Source: Alcanivorax sp. DP30
Lineage (GTDB): Bacteria; Pseudomonadota; Gammaproteobacteria; Pseudomonadales; Alcanivoracaceae
Length of the DNA stretch: 64,000 nt
Assembly: GCF_009882945.1 (NCBI RefSeq)
Contig: NZ_WTUY01000002.1
Location: 436,927 to 500,926, forward strand
Reading direction: 5' to 3'
Numbering within the stretch: position 1 is the first letter of the stretch; each line of letters begins with the position of its first letter. Made by a program: the position numbers and the translations under genes. Positions 1 through 8,965 of the stretch are shown one piece after another. The notes below the pieces were generated by a model. That model had not been told where the DNA came from. It saw only the letters and a program-made list of their open reading frames with translations, and searched no databases.

Positions 1-92
1 GAAATGGACTTGTTCCACAACAACAGGCCGGCACAGCCAAGCAGGTTGAAGACAACAATCACGATAATGAACCAACTCCAGAAATCGCTCAT
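1..92 (-). CDS. ccoP: cbb3 cytochrome oxidase subunit III (CcoP), N-terminal fragment
   Basis: Only the first 30 or so codons are present; the gene runs off the left edge. They begin [19 protein letters not shown], a hydrophobic membrane anchor typical of CcoP, the diheme c-type subunit that feeds electrons to the cbb3 oxidase. The ATG overlaps the ccoQ stop codon in an ATGA arrangement, which implies translational coupling. The heme-binding part lies outside the window, so the call rests on the N-terminal anchor and on the operon position after ccoQ. Confidence 0.85.
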   Translation of the reverse strand, partial: MSDFWSWFIIVIVVFNLLGCAGLLLWNKSI

Positions 93-241
93 TGCTCACC
101 CCCTTGGTGATTGCGATCCTCTTCCAGTGCAATCTCACCCAGTTTTTCGTAGTCCTGTTTTCGGCCCGGACGGTATACCCAGCCAACCATGACGATGAAC
201 GCCACAAAGAACACCAGAGTTAGTAGTGCGTGATAGCTCAT
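89..241 (-). CDS. ccoQ: cbb3 oxidase small subunit CcoQ (FixQ)
   Basis: This is a 50-residue protein starting [20 protein letters not shown], with one membrane helix followed by WVYRPGRK and a charged cytoplasmic tail. That is the usual architecture of CcoQ/FixQ, the small subunit that stabilises the cbb3 cytochrome c oxidase in the inner membrane. Its ATG overlaps the ccoO stop by 4 nt and its stop overlaps the ccoP start by 4 nt, so the order is the standard N-O-Q-P. Confidence 0.9.
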   Translation of the reverse strand: MSYHALLTLVFFVAFIVMVGWVYRPGRKQDYEKLGEIALEEDRNHQGGEQ

Positions 242-873
242 TGGGTGATCTCCTTGCGTTCCTGGCCCAGGGAAAGCAGGTACGCCACCAGAGCATCCTC
301 TTCCGTGGCATCAGCCCATTCGCCCTCGATTTTGGCAAGTTGCTGATTCAGGTCTTCCTCACTGTAGGGCACACCGAAGGTGTCCTTGAACAGACGCAGC
401 TTTCGCTCGGTATGCTTCCAGCTCAGTGGGTTTTCCTGTAGCCACGGATAGGCTGGCATATTGGACTCCGGCACCACCTGACGGGGATCGCGAAGGTGCT
501 CGCGGTGCCACTGCTCGGTGATCGGGCGAATGCCGACACGGGCCAGATCCGGGCCGGTCCGCTTGGAGCCCCACAGGAAAGGGTGCTCCCAGACATCTTC
601 ACCAGCCACGGAGTAGGCGCCGTAACGCTCCGTTTCTGCCCGCAGGGGACGCACCATCTGGGTGTGACACACATGGCAGCCTTCACGGATGTAGATATCC
701 CGGCCTTCCATCTCCAGTGCGGTATAGGGCCTCAGGGTTTCCAGGGGTTCCGTGGTGGCCTTCTGCCAGAACAGCGGCACGATTTCAGCCAGACCACCAA
801 AACTCACTGCAATCAATGTCAGCACAATCATGAGGCCGACATTCTTTTCCACTCTTTCATGGGCATTGGACAT
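238..873 (-). CDS. ccoO: cbb3 cytochrome oxidase subunit II (CcoO), monoheme c
   Basis: The 211-residue protein is the membrane-anchored monoheme cytochrome c of the cbb3 oxidase, passing electrons from CcoP to the CcoN active site. A membrane helix lies around residues 12-33. A single heme c motif, CHVCH, is at residues 66-70, and a possible axial methionine occurs in SNMPAYPW further on. Length and motif order match the family. The gene follows ccoN after 10 nt and overlaps ccoQ by 4 nt. Expression is expected to rise under low oxygen from the FNR-type site upstream of ccoN. Confidence 0.95.
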   Translation of the reverse strand: MSNAHERVEKNVGLMIVLTLIAVSFGGLAEIVPLFWQKATTEPLETLRPYTALEMEGRDIYIREGCHVCHTQMVRPLRAETERYGAYSVAGEDVWEHPFLWGSKRTGPDLARVGIRPITEQWHREHLRDPRQVVPESNMPAYPWLQENPLSWKHTERKLRLFKDTFGVPYSEEDLNQQLAKIEGEWADATEEDALVAYLLSLGQERKEITQ

Positions 874-883
874 GTCGTTCTCC

Positions 884-2314
884 TCAGGCAGCCTGCATTA
901 CATTGTCGGCACCGCTCACATCACGGTTGCCACGAATGGTCTTGTAGACGTTGACCGCCATTAGCAGCATCCCCGCCAGGAAGATGACCCCGCCCAGCAA
1001 ACGAATGATGTAGAAAGGCTGCCGCTCCACCAACTCCTGAACGAAGTTGTAGGTCAGGGTGCCGTCGGTGTTCACCGCGCGCCACATCAGACCCTGCATG
1101 ATGCCGGATACCCACATGGACGCGATGTATAGCACCGTACCGATGGTGCTAAGCCAGAAGTGCGCGTTGATCCAGCTGATGGAATACATCTGCTTGCGAT
1201 CAAACAGGCGTGGAATCATCACGTAGATGGCACCGATGGTGATCATGGCCACCCAGCCAAGTGCGCCGGAATGCACATGGCCAATGGTCCAGTCGGTGTT
1301 ATGGCTCAGGGCGTTCACCGTCTTGATGGACATCATCGGGCCTTCGAAGGTGCTCATGCCGTAGAAGGAGAGGGCAACAATCATGAAACGAATGATCGGG
1401 TCGGTGCGCAGTTTGTGCCAGGCACCGGACAGGGTCATCATCCCGTTGATCATGCCCCCCCAACTGGGAGCCAGCAGGACAATGGAGAACACCATGCCCA
1501 CGGATTGCGCCCAGTCGGGCAGGGAAGAGTAGTGCAGATGATGCGGACCCGCCCACATGTACACGGCAATCAGGGCCCAGAAGTGAACAATGGATAACCG
1601 GTACGAGTACACCGGACGCTGGGCCTGGACCGGAATGTAGTAGTACATCATCCCCAGGAAGCCGGCGGTGAGGAAGAAGCCTACCGCGTTATGGCCGTAC
1701 CACCACTGCACCATGGCATCGATGGCGCCGGAGTACACTGAGTAGGACTTCATGGCGGAAACCGGGATTTCCAGGTTGTTGACCACGTGCAGCAGGGCGA
1801 TGGCGATGATGAACGCCCCATAGAACCAGTTGGCCACATAGATATGAGCCTGCTTGCGCCGTGCGATGGTAGCGAAGAACACAATGGCGTAGGCCACCCA
1901 GACCAGGGTAATAAGAATATCGATGGGCCATTCGAGCTCGGCGTATTCCTTGGCGCTGGTGAAACCCAGGGGCAGGGAAATGGCCGCGGCCACAATCACC
2001 GCCTGCCAGCCCCAGAAGGTGAACGCCGCCAGCCTGGGAAAGGCCAGCACAGCATTACAGGTGCGCTGCACCACATAATAGGATGTCCCCATCAACGCAC
2101 AGCCACCAAATGCGAAAATCACCGCATTGGTGTGTAGTGGTCTCAGACGCCCGAAGGTGAGCCAGGGGATTTCAAAGTTCAAGACAGGCCAAGCCAGCTG
2201 GGCGGCGATCAGTACCCCCACCAGCATCCCGACAATACCCCAGACCACCGACATGATGGTGAACTGTCGGACAACCCTGTAATTATAGGGTGGCGAAGCA
2301 ACAGCGTTTTCCAT
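884..2314 (-). CDS. ccoN: cbb3 cytochrome oxidase subunit I (CcoN)
   Basis: This is the catalytic subunit of the high-affinity cbb3 oxidase, which reduces oxygen to water and pumps protons. The 476-residue protein has about twelve hydrophobic helices and the expected histidines: [10 protein letters not shown] for heme b, GHNAVGFF and [10 protein letters not shown] for the copper-heme centre, and [10 protein letters not shown] chose the ATG at 2314 because GGAAGG lies about 8 nt before it and [17 protein letters not shown] is a normal CcoN start. A GTG 45 nt upstream extends the frame but has no such support. First gene of ccoNOQP. Confidence 0.96.
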   Translation of the reverse strand: MENAVASPPYNYRVVRQFTIMSVVWGIVGMLVGVLIAAQLAWPVLNFEIPWLTFGRLRPLHTNAVIFAFGGCALMGTSYYVVQRTCNAVLAFPRLAAFTFWGWQAVIVAAAISLPLGFTSAKEYAELEWPIDILITLVWVAYAIVFFATIARRKQAHIYVANWFYGAFIIAIALLHVVNNLEIPVSAMKSYSVYSGAIDAMVQWWYGHNAVGFFLTAGFLGMMYYYIPVQAQRPVYSYRLSIVHFWALIAVYMWAGPHHLHYSSLPDWAQSVGMVFSIVLLAPSWGGMINGMMTLSGAWHKLRTDPIIRFMIVALSFYGMSTFEGPMMSIKTVNALSHNTDWTIGHVHSGALGWVAMITIGAIYVMIPRLFDRKQMYSISWINAHFWLSTIGTVLYIASMWVSGIMQGLMWRAVNTDGTLTYNFVQELVERQPFYIIRLLGGVIFLAGMLLMAVNVYKTIRGNRDVSGADNVMQAA

Positions 2315-2373
2315 GTGCGTTTCCTTCCGGTTGATTCTGCCCGCGACTCTAGCAGGCACGTCACTGGCTCTTT

Positions 2374-2387
2374 TTGATACAGATCAA
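2374..2387. promoter_or_regulatory. FNR/Anr box upstream of ccoN
   Basis: TTGATACAGATCAA is a perfect match to the FNR/Anr consensus TTGAT-N4-ATCAA. It lies 59 bp before the ccoN start codon, a distance suited to activation. FNR-type regulators are iron-sulphur proteins that act when oxygen is low, and cbb3 operons are classic targets. The match is seen directly; the regulator gene is not in the window. Confidence 0.85.
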
Positions 2388-2565
2388 GGGTTTCTGTGAG
2401 CTGTTCGTACCTTGATCGTTATAAGGAGCTCTCCCTGATAGCCGAAGTTATCAAGGGCATATGAACATATGGCTATACTATTTAGCTATAAGCCAAATAG
2501 CGACAACAAACCCGCAGGTTTCATGTGGACAAATTGTCGCAGCCAAGTGATTTCCGGCGGAAGCC

Positions 2566-2913
2566 TTACACCAGGCTGATACCAAACGAACGGACGACCA
2601 GTGCAAAGACAAAAAAGCAGACGAGCGTCAGAAGAACGGCACCAGCCATGGCGAGCCAGAAGCCCCAGCGACTGATCATCATCGGAAACAAGGCGAACAT
2701 CGGCAGCGTCGGGATCACGTACCAGAAGGTGTACCAGGCATGATTGGCGATCTTTTCCTGCGGCTGGTTATTCATATACAGCCAGAACATGGCGAGCAAA
2801 GTGACCATGGGCAGTGACGCGATCAAGGCGCCAGCACGATCGCTGTGCCTGGCAATTTCAGAAACAGCCACAACGATGGCCGCCGTGATGAGGTACTTGA
2901 GATAAAGAGGCAT
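2566..2913 (-). CDS. DUF3147-like small inner-membrane protein
   Basis: The 115-residue protein has four hydrophobic stretches and starts MPLYLKYLITAAIVVAVSEIA. It resembles the DUF3147 family of small membrane proteins with no known function. The ORF can be extended by 35 codons, but the extension is not hydrophobic and reads poorly, so I start at 2913; the ribosome site there is weak. It stands alone between ccoN and a convergent thioesterase gene. Family assignment is by recognition only. Confidence 0.65.
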   Translation of the reverse strand: MPLYLKYLITAAIVVAVSEIARHSDRAGALIASLPMVTLLAMFWLYMNNQPQEKIANHAWYTFWYVIPTLPMFALFPMMISRWGFWLAMAGAVLLTLVCFFVFALVVRSFGISLV

Positions 2914-3202
2914 AAGACGTCTTGGCCAATCCTTGGTATGAACAGATAGTGCCATAGACTGTGGCAGAGACAAGGGTGAGGATGATATCGACCTCACCAC
3001 CACCGCATATATAGCCATGCATAATGTATATTATGTTAAATAGAGTATTTGGGATAATTCAGTGACACCCAAGGCCCGCTAATTATCAGTCCCCTCGCAA
3101 TCAGGCTGCTGTACCATGGTCACCCGCCACATTCCTGCTTGAGTGCCGGACTGCGACCCACTGTCGTAGTTCGCAACGTCCATTCTGGATTTGAGAACAG
3201 CA

Positions 3203-3631
3203 ATGAGAGTTTCCATTCCGTTTCCGGACCATGCGATCTTTGACTACACCATGGTCGTCAGCAAGGACCACGAAAACATTGCCGGCCACCTGGCCCACGA
3301 CAAGGTGGTCACAATCATCGGCGATTGTCGCGATGCCTGGTTTGCCAGTCTCGGCTTCCCAGGTTGTGTTGTGGACGGCATCAGCATCGTCAATTCGGAC
3401 CTGATGCTGATGTACATCGCCGAAGCCTTCCACGACGACCAGCTGGACCTGCAGCTGGCGATTGCGGATATCAACAAATACGGCGGCGACATGCTGATCC
3501 GTGCGATCCGCGCCCAGGATGGTGCCGAGATCTTCCGGGCCAAGTCCGGGTTTGTGTTCTACGATTATGATCAGCGAAAGGTGGCCAGGCGCCCCGCTGC
3601 TTTCAATAATCAGCTTGGGCTGGAAGATTGA
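3203..3631 (+). CDS. hotdog-fold acyl-CoA thioesterase (4HBT type)
   Basis: The 142-residue protein reads MRVSIPFPDHAIFDYTMVVS and continues with GHLAHDKVVTIIGDCRDAWFASLG. This is the layout of small 4HBT/FcbC-like hotdog thioesterases, which hydrolyse acyl-CoA esters in the cytoplasm. The later segment NSDLMLMYIAEAFHDDQL fits the second half of the fold. I take the ATG at 3203 rather than the in-frame TTG at 3191. Substrate is unknown. The gene stands alone, convergent with the lipoprotein gene that follows. Confidence 0.7.
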   Translation: MRVSIPFPDHAIFDYTMVVSKDHENIAGHLAHDKVVTIIGDCRDAWFASLGFPGCVVDGISIVNSDLMLMYIAEAFHDDQLDLQLAIADINKYGGDMLIRAIRAQDGAEIFRAKSGFVFYDYDQRKVARRPAAFNNQLGLED

Positions 3632-3673
3632 AACAGGGAAAACTGGCACGCCCATGGTTTGATTCAAGATTTG

Positions 3674-3976
3674 TTATCCGTCCTGTTTATCCAGCTGGCT
3701 GGCAATGAAGCTGCACCACTCGTCACTGCTCACGGACGGGATATCGCTATTACCTCGAATGCCCAATCTGAATTCAATGGATGATCGCCATTCGCTGGAG
3801 CCCAGATCCGGGCCATGACCCTGGGTATCACTACCAGGCACAATGCGTTCAACCTTTTCGTACCACTGCGCAGAACAATCTATGCCTTGTGCCATGTCAG
3901 AGGTGTCACTACAGGCAGTCATTCCTGCGATGGCTGCAGCGGCGAGCGGCAGGCTGGACCAGATACGGAATTTCAT
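3674..3976 (-). CDS. putative lipoprotein, unknown function
   Basis: This 100-residue protein has a signal peptide ending in a lipobox-like AGMTAC with Cys22, followed by SDTSDMAQGIDCSAQWYEKVE. GGAG lies upstream of the ATG. Two further cysteines in the mature part could form a disulphide. I do not recognise the family. It would be an envelope lipoprotein if the lipobox is used; the residue at -3 is Met rather than Leu, so this is not certain. Confidence 0.6.
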   Translation of the reverse strand: MKFRIWSSLPLAAAAIAGMTACSDTSDMAQGIDCSAQWYEKVERIVPGSDTQGHGPDLGSSEWRSSIEFRLGIRGNSDIPSVSSDEWCSFIASQLDKQDG

Positions 3977-4140
3977 GAAATGTTCGCTCCATCAAAAAGG
4001 GAAATTAGGGGCGGGTACCCTGGGTGCAATAAGCAGCCGAAACACTCCCATCACAACACGTTTATCAAGCAGAAGAGATACCGTTCCTGCGCCAGGTTAT
4101 CGGCAGGTTGCGTTGTCATGTTTGATCTTTTCCTGCTGAG

Positions 4141-4578
4141 TCAGTCAAACACTCCATCTCCATCCCGTTGCTCATGATGGCAAAGATGATGGTCAGAGAG
4201 GGCCTCTATGATGCGGCAATCAGCTACCCGATTCTCTTCGCACTGGCTGATCATCCGCTCCAACTCGTCGCGCATGGCTTCAAGCCGCTCGATGCGGGCT
4301 CTCACTCTGCCCAGATGCATTCTTGCCATTTCATCCACCTGCTGGCATGAAGACTGGGGTTCATTGACCATGGCAATCAGCTCTCTGATTTCTGTGAGGG
4401 AAAAACCCAGCTCGCGGCTGTGGCGAATGAACAGCAGGCGGTCAAGGTGGGATTGCGTGTAGCGACGCTGGTTCCCCTCGCTGCGGGCTACGGTCGGCAA
4501 CAGTCCCTCCTTCTCATAATGACGAACCAGACCAACCGTGCAACCTGCAGCCTCCGCCAGTTTGCCAATGGTGTACAT
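4141..4578 (-). CDS. MerR-family metal-responsive regulator (CadR/PbrR-like)
   Basis: The 145-residue protein starts MYTIGKLAEAAGCTVGLVRHYEKEGLL, the MerR winged helix-turn-helix, followed by a long dimerisation helix. Cysteines at 78, 113 and 121, plus the His/Cys-rich tail HHLCHH at 130-135, sit where CadR and PbrR bind cadmium, lead or zinc. The gene is divergent from a cation-efflux transporter across a 71-nt gap holding a MerR-type promoter. I infer that metal-bound protein activates the transporter and that the regulator controls itself. The exact metal is unknown. Confidence 0.85.
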   Translation of the reverse strand: MYTIGKLAEAAGCTVGLVRHYEKEGLLPTVARSEGNQRRYTQSHLDRLLFIRHSRELGFSLTEIRELIAMVNEPQSSCQQVDEMARMHLGRVRARIERLEAMRDELERMISQCEENRVADCRIIEALSDHHLCHHEQRDGDGVFD

Positions 4579-4582
4579 GGGC

Positions 4583-4613
4583 TTGCACCTACAACTATTG
4601 AAGGTTTTATAGT
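4583..4613 (+). promoter_or_regulatory. MerR-type promoter/operator for the cation transporter
   Basis: A -35 element TTGCAC (4583-4588) and a -10 element TATAGT (4608-4613) are separated by 19 bp, longer than the usual 17. This is the hallmark of promoters activated by MerR proteins through DNA untwisting. The dyad ACCT-N11-AGGT (4587-4605) lies inside the spacer, where MerR operators sit. It drives the transporter at 4650 and overlaps the leader of the regulator gene. Confidence 0.8.
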
Positions 4614-4649
4614 GGCACTACAGCATGAGGATCATCAAGGAGAACGAGT

Positions 4650-5267
4650 ATGGCTGGTTGCTGCGATCACGAAGTGTCATTTGATGGGCAAAGCGCCTCG
4701 TATCGGCGAGTGCTATGGGTGGTGATTGCCATCAACGCAGTGATGTTTGTAGTGGAACTGGTGACCGGCGCGTTGTCGGACTCACGCGCCCTCCAGGCAG
4801 ACTCACTGGATTTTGCGGGTGACACGGCAACTTATGCCTTGAGTCTGTTCGTGATCGGCAAGCCGCTCATCTGGCGCAGTCGCGCTGCCACCCTGAAAGG
4901 GATCTCGCTGCTTGCCATGGGTATTGCCGTTCTGGTGATGACGCTGGGAACACTGGACCATGAAACACCGCCACTGGCTGGATGGATGGGAGGCATTGCC
5001 TTGCTCGCCCTGGCGGCTAATGCCATCAGCGCCCTGCTGTTGATGAAATTCCGGGATGGCGACGCCAATGTGCGCTCGGTGTGGCTGTGTTCGCGCAACG
5101 ATGCCATCGGCAATCTGGGCGTGTTGATTGCAGCAGGCATGGTGGCCTGGCTGAATTCACCCTGGCCGGACCGGGTTCTGGCCATGATTATGGCCAGCCT
5201 GTTTGTGCATAGCGCCATTTCGATCCTGCGGCAGGCTCGGCACGAGTCTATTTCCACAAGGGAGTAA
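4650..5267 (+). CDS. CDF-family heavy-metal cation efflux transporter
   Basis: This 205-residue inner-membrane protein has six predicted helices and starts MAGCCDHEVSFDGQSASYRR, with metal-binding Cys/His residues in the N-terminus. TM2 carries DSLDFAGD, the CDF DxxxD-type site (D54, D58). TM5 carries SRNDAIGN, where other CDF proteins have HxxxD or DxxxD; here the second position is Asn. It lacks the long cytoplasmic C-terminal domain. AAGGAG lies before the ATG. Control by the divergent MerR protein suggests export of Cd, Zn, Co or Pb in exchange for protons. Confidence 0.82.
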   Translation: MAGCCDHEVSFDGQSASYRRVLWVVIAINAVMFVVELVTGALSDSRALQADSLDFAGDTATYALSLFVIGKPLIWRSRAATLKGISLLAMGIAVLVMTLGTLDHETPPLAGWMGGIALLALAANAISALLLMKFRDGDANVRSVWLCSRNDAIGNLGVLIAAGMVAWLNSPWPDRVLAMIMASLFVHSAISILRQARHESISTRE

Positions 5268-5326
5268 ACCAAAGCTGGCAGATAACCACCAGAGGGCTCT
5301 GAGAGCCCCCTGCCTTGTCATCGGGA

Positions 5327-6523
5327 TCAGTTGCGGTTTTCGTGCAGGAAACGGTAGGTCAGGTTCAACTGAACCCGTGGCGCTTCATTGCGTTGGCCTG
5401 CCTGATTGTCACGCAAGCCATAGGATACTTCTGCACCATAGCTGAGCTTGGGCGTGTGCTGGTACACCAACGACAGGGTGCCGTACCGGGTACGGCGCAT
5501 GGCATCAGAGGGCAGACGGTCATCAGACTCGATGTCGATTTGCCCGGCCACAGAAGCCACTGACCAGTCACGGGCTACCTGCCATTCCGCCCCAAGGTAG
5601 CCTCCACTGGCCAGCAGGGCTTGCAGTCCATCATCCGCAAAGACATAGCCGTCCATTCCACCGTCACCAAAACCGGATAGATCGTTGTAGTAATGGGCCA
5701 ACCCCTCGCCATAGCTGATACTGCCCAGTAACCGGAAAGCGTCAGACGCTTGCAACGTGCCACTCAATACGGCGCCGCCGGCGTTAGCAAACTGCTGATC
5801 GCCATTGGCGAACTCAACACCGATCTCGCGATTGACCAGACCCAGTCGGGCATGCCCCAGCGGCAGTGTCTGATGCCAGCCGAGAATCAGATCCGGGCGG
5901 CGAGCTGCCGCACTGCTCAGGTTTTGTGGATCATAGACTTCGCTGTTGGGGTCTTCCACGGACACAAAGACATGCTCTCCCTGCCAGCTCACACTGGTCT
6001 GACGGGCAAAAATGGCACTGTTTGGGCCTTGCGGGTCCAGGGTCAGGGGCCAGGCGGCACCATCCAGCAGCCTGGTATAGCCGTAGCCGGCCTGAAACCC
6101 GCCGCGTTTGTAGTAGAAATCCCGCACACGAAGTTCGTAGCTGTCGATGCTTCCGAACAGGTCTGCGGCAAAAACGATATGAGGGCCAGTTTTGTCCCCG
6201 ACTCGGACACCGAGTTGGCTGTTCTTGCCATGCAGCACGAAATTTTGCTGGTCGGTATCGCCCATGGGGATCGTGCTGGGGATGAGCAGCTCGTCCAGGC
6301 CGGCATCCCGGTCGTCGTAGATGGCATCTACACTGACCTTGCCGAACACGGCAAGACGGGGAAGAGAAAGGGAGCGCGCCGGTTCAGAGGCGATATCAGC
6401 CTTTAGCGAGTCGATCTGTTCTTGAAGACGGCGGATTTCGGCCTGGGTGTTGTCAGCCGCTACCGATGTCGCTAGCGCCACAAGCCATGCCGTCATCCAG
6501 AAGGTGGATTGCACCCTGGACAT
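5327..6523 (-). CDS. DcaP-like outer-membrane porin
   Basis: The 398-residue protein has a signal peptide (cleavage near ATSVAADN), a short coiled coil AEIRRLQEQIDSLKADI at about residues 28-44, and then a beta-barrel rich in alternating aromatic strands ending in NLTYRFLHENRN. This is the layout of DcaP-type trimeric porins, known for uptake of organic acids and other small molecules. The terminal residue is Asn rather than the common Phe. It is a single gene, convergent with the cation transporter. The substrate cannot be read from sequence. Confidence 0.75.
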   Translation of the reverse strand: MSRVQSTFWMTAWLVALATSVAADNTQAEIRRLQEQIDSLKADIASEPARSLSLPRLAVFGKVSVDAIYDDRDAGLDELLIPSTIPMGDTDQQNFVLHGKNSQLGVRVGDKTGPHIVFAADLFGSIDSYELRVRDFYYKRGGFQAGYGYTRLLDGAAWPLTLDPQGPNSAIFARQTSVSWQGEHVFVSVEDPNSEVYDPQNLSSAAARRPDLILGWHQTLPLGHARLGLVNREIGVEFANGDQQFANAGGAVLSGTLQASDAFRLLGSISYGEGLAHYYNDLSGFGDGGMDGYVFADDGLQALLASGGYLGAEWQVARDWSVASVAGQIDIESDDRLPSDAMRRTRYGTLSLVYQHTPKLSYGAEVSYGLRDNQAGQRNEAPRVQLNLTYRFLHENRN

Positions 6524-6963
6524 TGCATTCTCCTGAAATCTGCCGGATTACGGCAGGGGTTCAACCAGTACCCCGCTATCCCTGGTCATTTTTGTCGCCT
6601 TGTGGGCGTTATTTCATGCCTGCGGGGCGCGAAAGGCGCGCACTATATTGATGCAGGGGTATACAGTCCATAGAGAACTGGCAACGAGGCGCCACCGCGA
6701 GCCAGCGGCCGACCAGCGGAATGCAAATTGGAATCACAGGCGCGGATTGGAAAAGCCATCCTCGGAACCGTCAGGCTTTACCCGACTTAAGAGTCTTGTC
6801 TTTTTAACCGCCAGGAACCCACTCCCCCGACAGCGACTGTCAATTTTGATACATAAAATGAAATTTGTGTCATTTCACCCTTGTCCCCATCCCCCTATCC
6901 TTCTGACGCGTATACAACACCAGCGAATCCAGGCTCGACAACTGACTCAAGGGAGACTTACCC
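6524..6963. other. 440-nt divergent intergenic region
   Basis: This gap separates the divergent porin gene and the duplicated-domain gene, so it must hold promoters for both. I see no convincing gene. An A+T-rich patch near 6841-6875 could contain a promoter for the downstream gene, but no element pair was good enough to call. Confidence 0.5.
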
Positions 6964-7674
6964 GTGACCAGCCCCTTTGTGGCTTTCCCCTGCTCTGACG
7001 CACTCCGAAGTGAAACCGAAAAGCTCATCATTAACCTGAATGCGGGTGTGACCGAACCACAAAACAAGCTGGCCATGCAGACCATCGACCTGCTGATCGA
7101 GGATCTGCTGGCCGGGTTCCTGCTGAACCTGATTGATGTGCTGGAGATGAAAAACTTCATGGCCAGGCTGGTTCGCAGCACCGGCGGCACCATTAACAAG
7201 GCGGGCTCTTCCATCGCCAATGCCTCGCTCAAGAAGATGGATAACAAACAGATGCGGCCCATGGCCGATCATGTGGCCTCCCTGATGCTGGATGTGCAGA
7301 TAAACGATGAAGTCCAACCCTGGATGGGTGTGCCGGTGGATGAGGCGTTGTCCTCGGAAATAGAAAAGCTGATCGACGGGCTGCGAAGCGACAATCCAAA
7401 GGTCTTCGTGCCCATGGCCATGGACGTGCTGGAAAAGCTCACCGACCAGGCTGCCGATGTGTACATTTCCCAGTCCGTTCAGCTACTCCAGGTGGGCATG
7501 GTGCTGCGCAAGATGGCCAGCGCTGCCATTTCCGCCGTGAAAGGCGCCATGCGCATGATGAACAAGAAAACCCTGCCCGATCTGAACGAGGAGCAATTGC
7601 GCGCCTTGGCGGACTACATCGATGACCTGCATATCATGGAAGGGGAACCGGTGAAGATTGTTTCAGCCGCATGA
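6964..7674 (+). CDS. unknown protein with two tandem copies of a ~115-residue helical domain
   Basis: The 236-residue protein has a GTG start preceded by GGGAG. It has no signal peptide or membrane helix. Residues 4-109 and 119-224 align with each other at a constant offset of 115: PFVAFPCSDALRSETEKLI matches PWMGVPVDEALSSEIEKLI, and MDNKQMRPMADHVASLM matches DLNEEQLRALADYIDDL. It is therefore an internal duplication of a mostly helical domain. I do not recognise the family, so function is unknown. It is monocistronic and ends at a strong terminator. Confidence 0.8.
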   Translation: MTSPFVAFPCSDALRSETEKLIINLNAGVTEPQNKLAMQTIDLLIEDLLAGFLLNLIDVLEMKNFMARLVRSTGGTINKAGSSIANASLKKMDNKQMRPMADHVASLMLDVQINDEVQPWMGVPVDEALSSEIEKLIDGLRSDNPKVFVPMAMDVLEKLTDQAADVYISQSVQLLQVGMVLRKMASAAISAVKGAMRMMNKKTLPDLNEEQLRALADYIDDLHIMEGEPVKIVSAA

Positions 7675-7710
7675 ATATACCCCAGCCTCCGGAGGCTGGA
7701 CGCGTTTAAA

Positions 7711-7746
7711 ACCAGAAAGGCCGGACATTTGTCCGGCCTTTCTGGT
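7711..7746. terminator. bidirectional hairpin terminator
   Basis: A perfect 16-bp stem with a 4-nt ATTT loop (arms ACCAGAAAGGCCGGAC and its complement) lies between two convergent genes. The arm carries AAA/TTT but no long T-tract follows. A second, 16-nt perfect palindrome CAGCCTCCGGAGGCTG lies just before it at 7682-7697. It probably stops transcription from both sides. Confidence 0.75.
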
Positions 7747-7780
7747 GTTGGCGTCTGGCATCAAGCGTTAGGCGTCCGAC

Positions 7781-8959
7781 CTACTTGCTCAAATACCGCA
7801 TGGCCTTTTCCAGTCCTTCCAGGGTCAGCGGGAACATGTTGTGTTCCACTAGTTGCTTGATCCACTGGGTGGACGTGGTCATCTGCCAGGCTCGCTCGGG
7901 TTCGGGATTGAGCCACACCACCTTTTCGTAGGTTTCCATGATGCGCTGGAACCATACCGCCCCTGCCTCATCATTCCAGTGTTCCACACTGCCACCCACG
8001 GAATTCACTTCGTAGGGGCTCATGGCCGCATCGCCCACAAAGATCACCTTGTAGTCGCTGCCGTACTTGTGGAGCACATCCCAGGTGGACATTTTTTCGT
8101 CCCAGCGACGCCGGTTGTCCTTCCAGACGTACTCGTAGACGAAGTTATGGAAGTAGAAATACTCCATATGCTTGAACTCTACCCGGGCGGCCGAAAAGAG
8201 TTCTTCACAAGTCTTGATGAAGGGGTCCATGGAGCCACCCACATCAAAGAACAGCAGCACCTTGGCGCGGTTTTCCTGCTCGCGCCGCATCTTGATGTCG
8301 AGCAGACCGGCATTGGCCGCCGTGGAGCGGATGGTGTCATCCAGATCCAGTTCTTCCTGGTTACTGGTGCGGGCGAACTTGCGCAACCGACGCAGGGCCA
8401 GCTTGATGTTTCGCGTGCCCAGCTCCACGGAATCATCCAGGTTGCGAAATTCGCGTTTTTCCCAGACCTTCACCGCGCGCTTGTTGCGCGAAGGGCCGGT
8501 CATGCGCACCCCTTCCGGGTTGGCGCCGTGGCCGCCAAAGGGGCTGGTACCGCCGGTACCCACCCATTTGTTGCCGCCCTGATGACGCTTTTCCTGTTCC
8601 TCCAGGCGCTTGCGCAGCTCGTCGAGAATCTTCTCCAGGCTGCCCAGCCCCTGAAGTTTCTCGAATTCTTCCTGGCTGAGGTTCTTTTCCAGCTCCTTGC
8701 GCAGCCACTCATCGGGAATGACCTTGCTGAGCCAATCCGGCTCCAGCTCTTCCAGCCCTTCAAAATAGCTGGCGAAGGCCTGGTCAAAGCGGTCATAGAA
8801 TTTCTCGTCCTTGACCATGACAGCACGGCTGAGCATGTAGAAGTCTTCCACGGAGCCAAAGGCCACATGGGCCTGCAGGGCGGAACAGAGATCCAGCAGC
8901 TCGCGCAGGGTGACGGGCACCCGGTAACGGCGAAGATTTTCAAAAAAACCAATCAGCAT
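7781..8959 (-). CDS. VWA domain protein of the CoxE/MoxR-partner type
   Basis: The 392-residue protein has an N-terminal helical region with a charged coiled segment (residues 95-125), a Gly-rich linker, and a C-terminal von Willebrand A domain. The metal site reads FFDVGGSMDPF, so the first Ser of the usual DxSxS motif is Gly. Downstream pieces VIFVGDAAMSPYE and VVWLNPEPE fit the VWA core. It lies 6 nt after a MoxR AAA+ ATPase. MoxR-VWA pairs act together as cytoplasmic chaperones for metal-centre insertion or complex assembly. The client here is unknown. Confidence 0.85.
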   Translation of the reverse strand: MLIGFFENLRRYRVPVTLRELLDLCSALQAHVAFGSVEDFYMLSRAVMVKDEKFYDRFDQAFASYFEGLEELEPDWLSKVIPDEWLRKELEKNLSQEEFEKLQGLGSLEKILDELRKRLEEQEKRHQGGNKWVGTGGTSPFGGHGANPEGVRMTGPSRNKRAVKVWEKREFRNLDDSVELGTRNIKLALRRLRKFARTSNQEELDLDDTIRSTAANAGLLDIKMRREQENRAKVLLFFDVGGSMDPFIKTCEELFSAARVEFKHMEYFYFHNFVYEYVWKDNRRRWDEKMSTWDVLHKYGSDYKVIFVGDAAMSPYEVNSVGGSVEHWNDEAGAVWFQRIMETYEKVVWLNPEPERAWQMTTSTQWIKQLVEHNMFPLTLEGLEKAMRYLSK

Positions 8960-8965
8960 AGAGGA

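Noticed and set aside
3101-3667. A 188-codon minus-strand frame opposite the thioesterase gene
   Set aside because: Shadow of the plus-strand thioesterase, with no motif of its own.
5294-5308. GGGCTC-TGA-GAGCCC hairpin between the cation transporter and the porin
   Set aside because: The stem is only 6 bp and there is no T-tract on either strand, so a terminator call is not supported.
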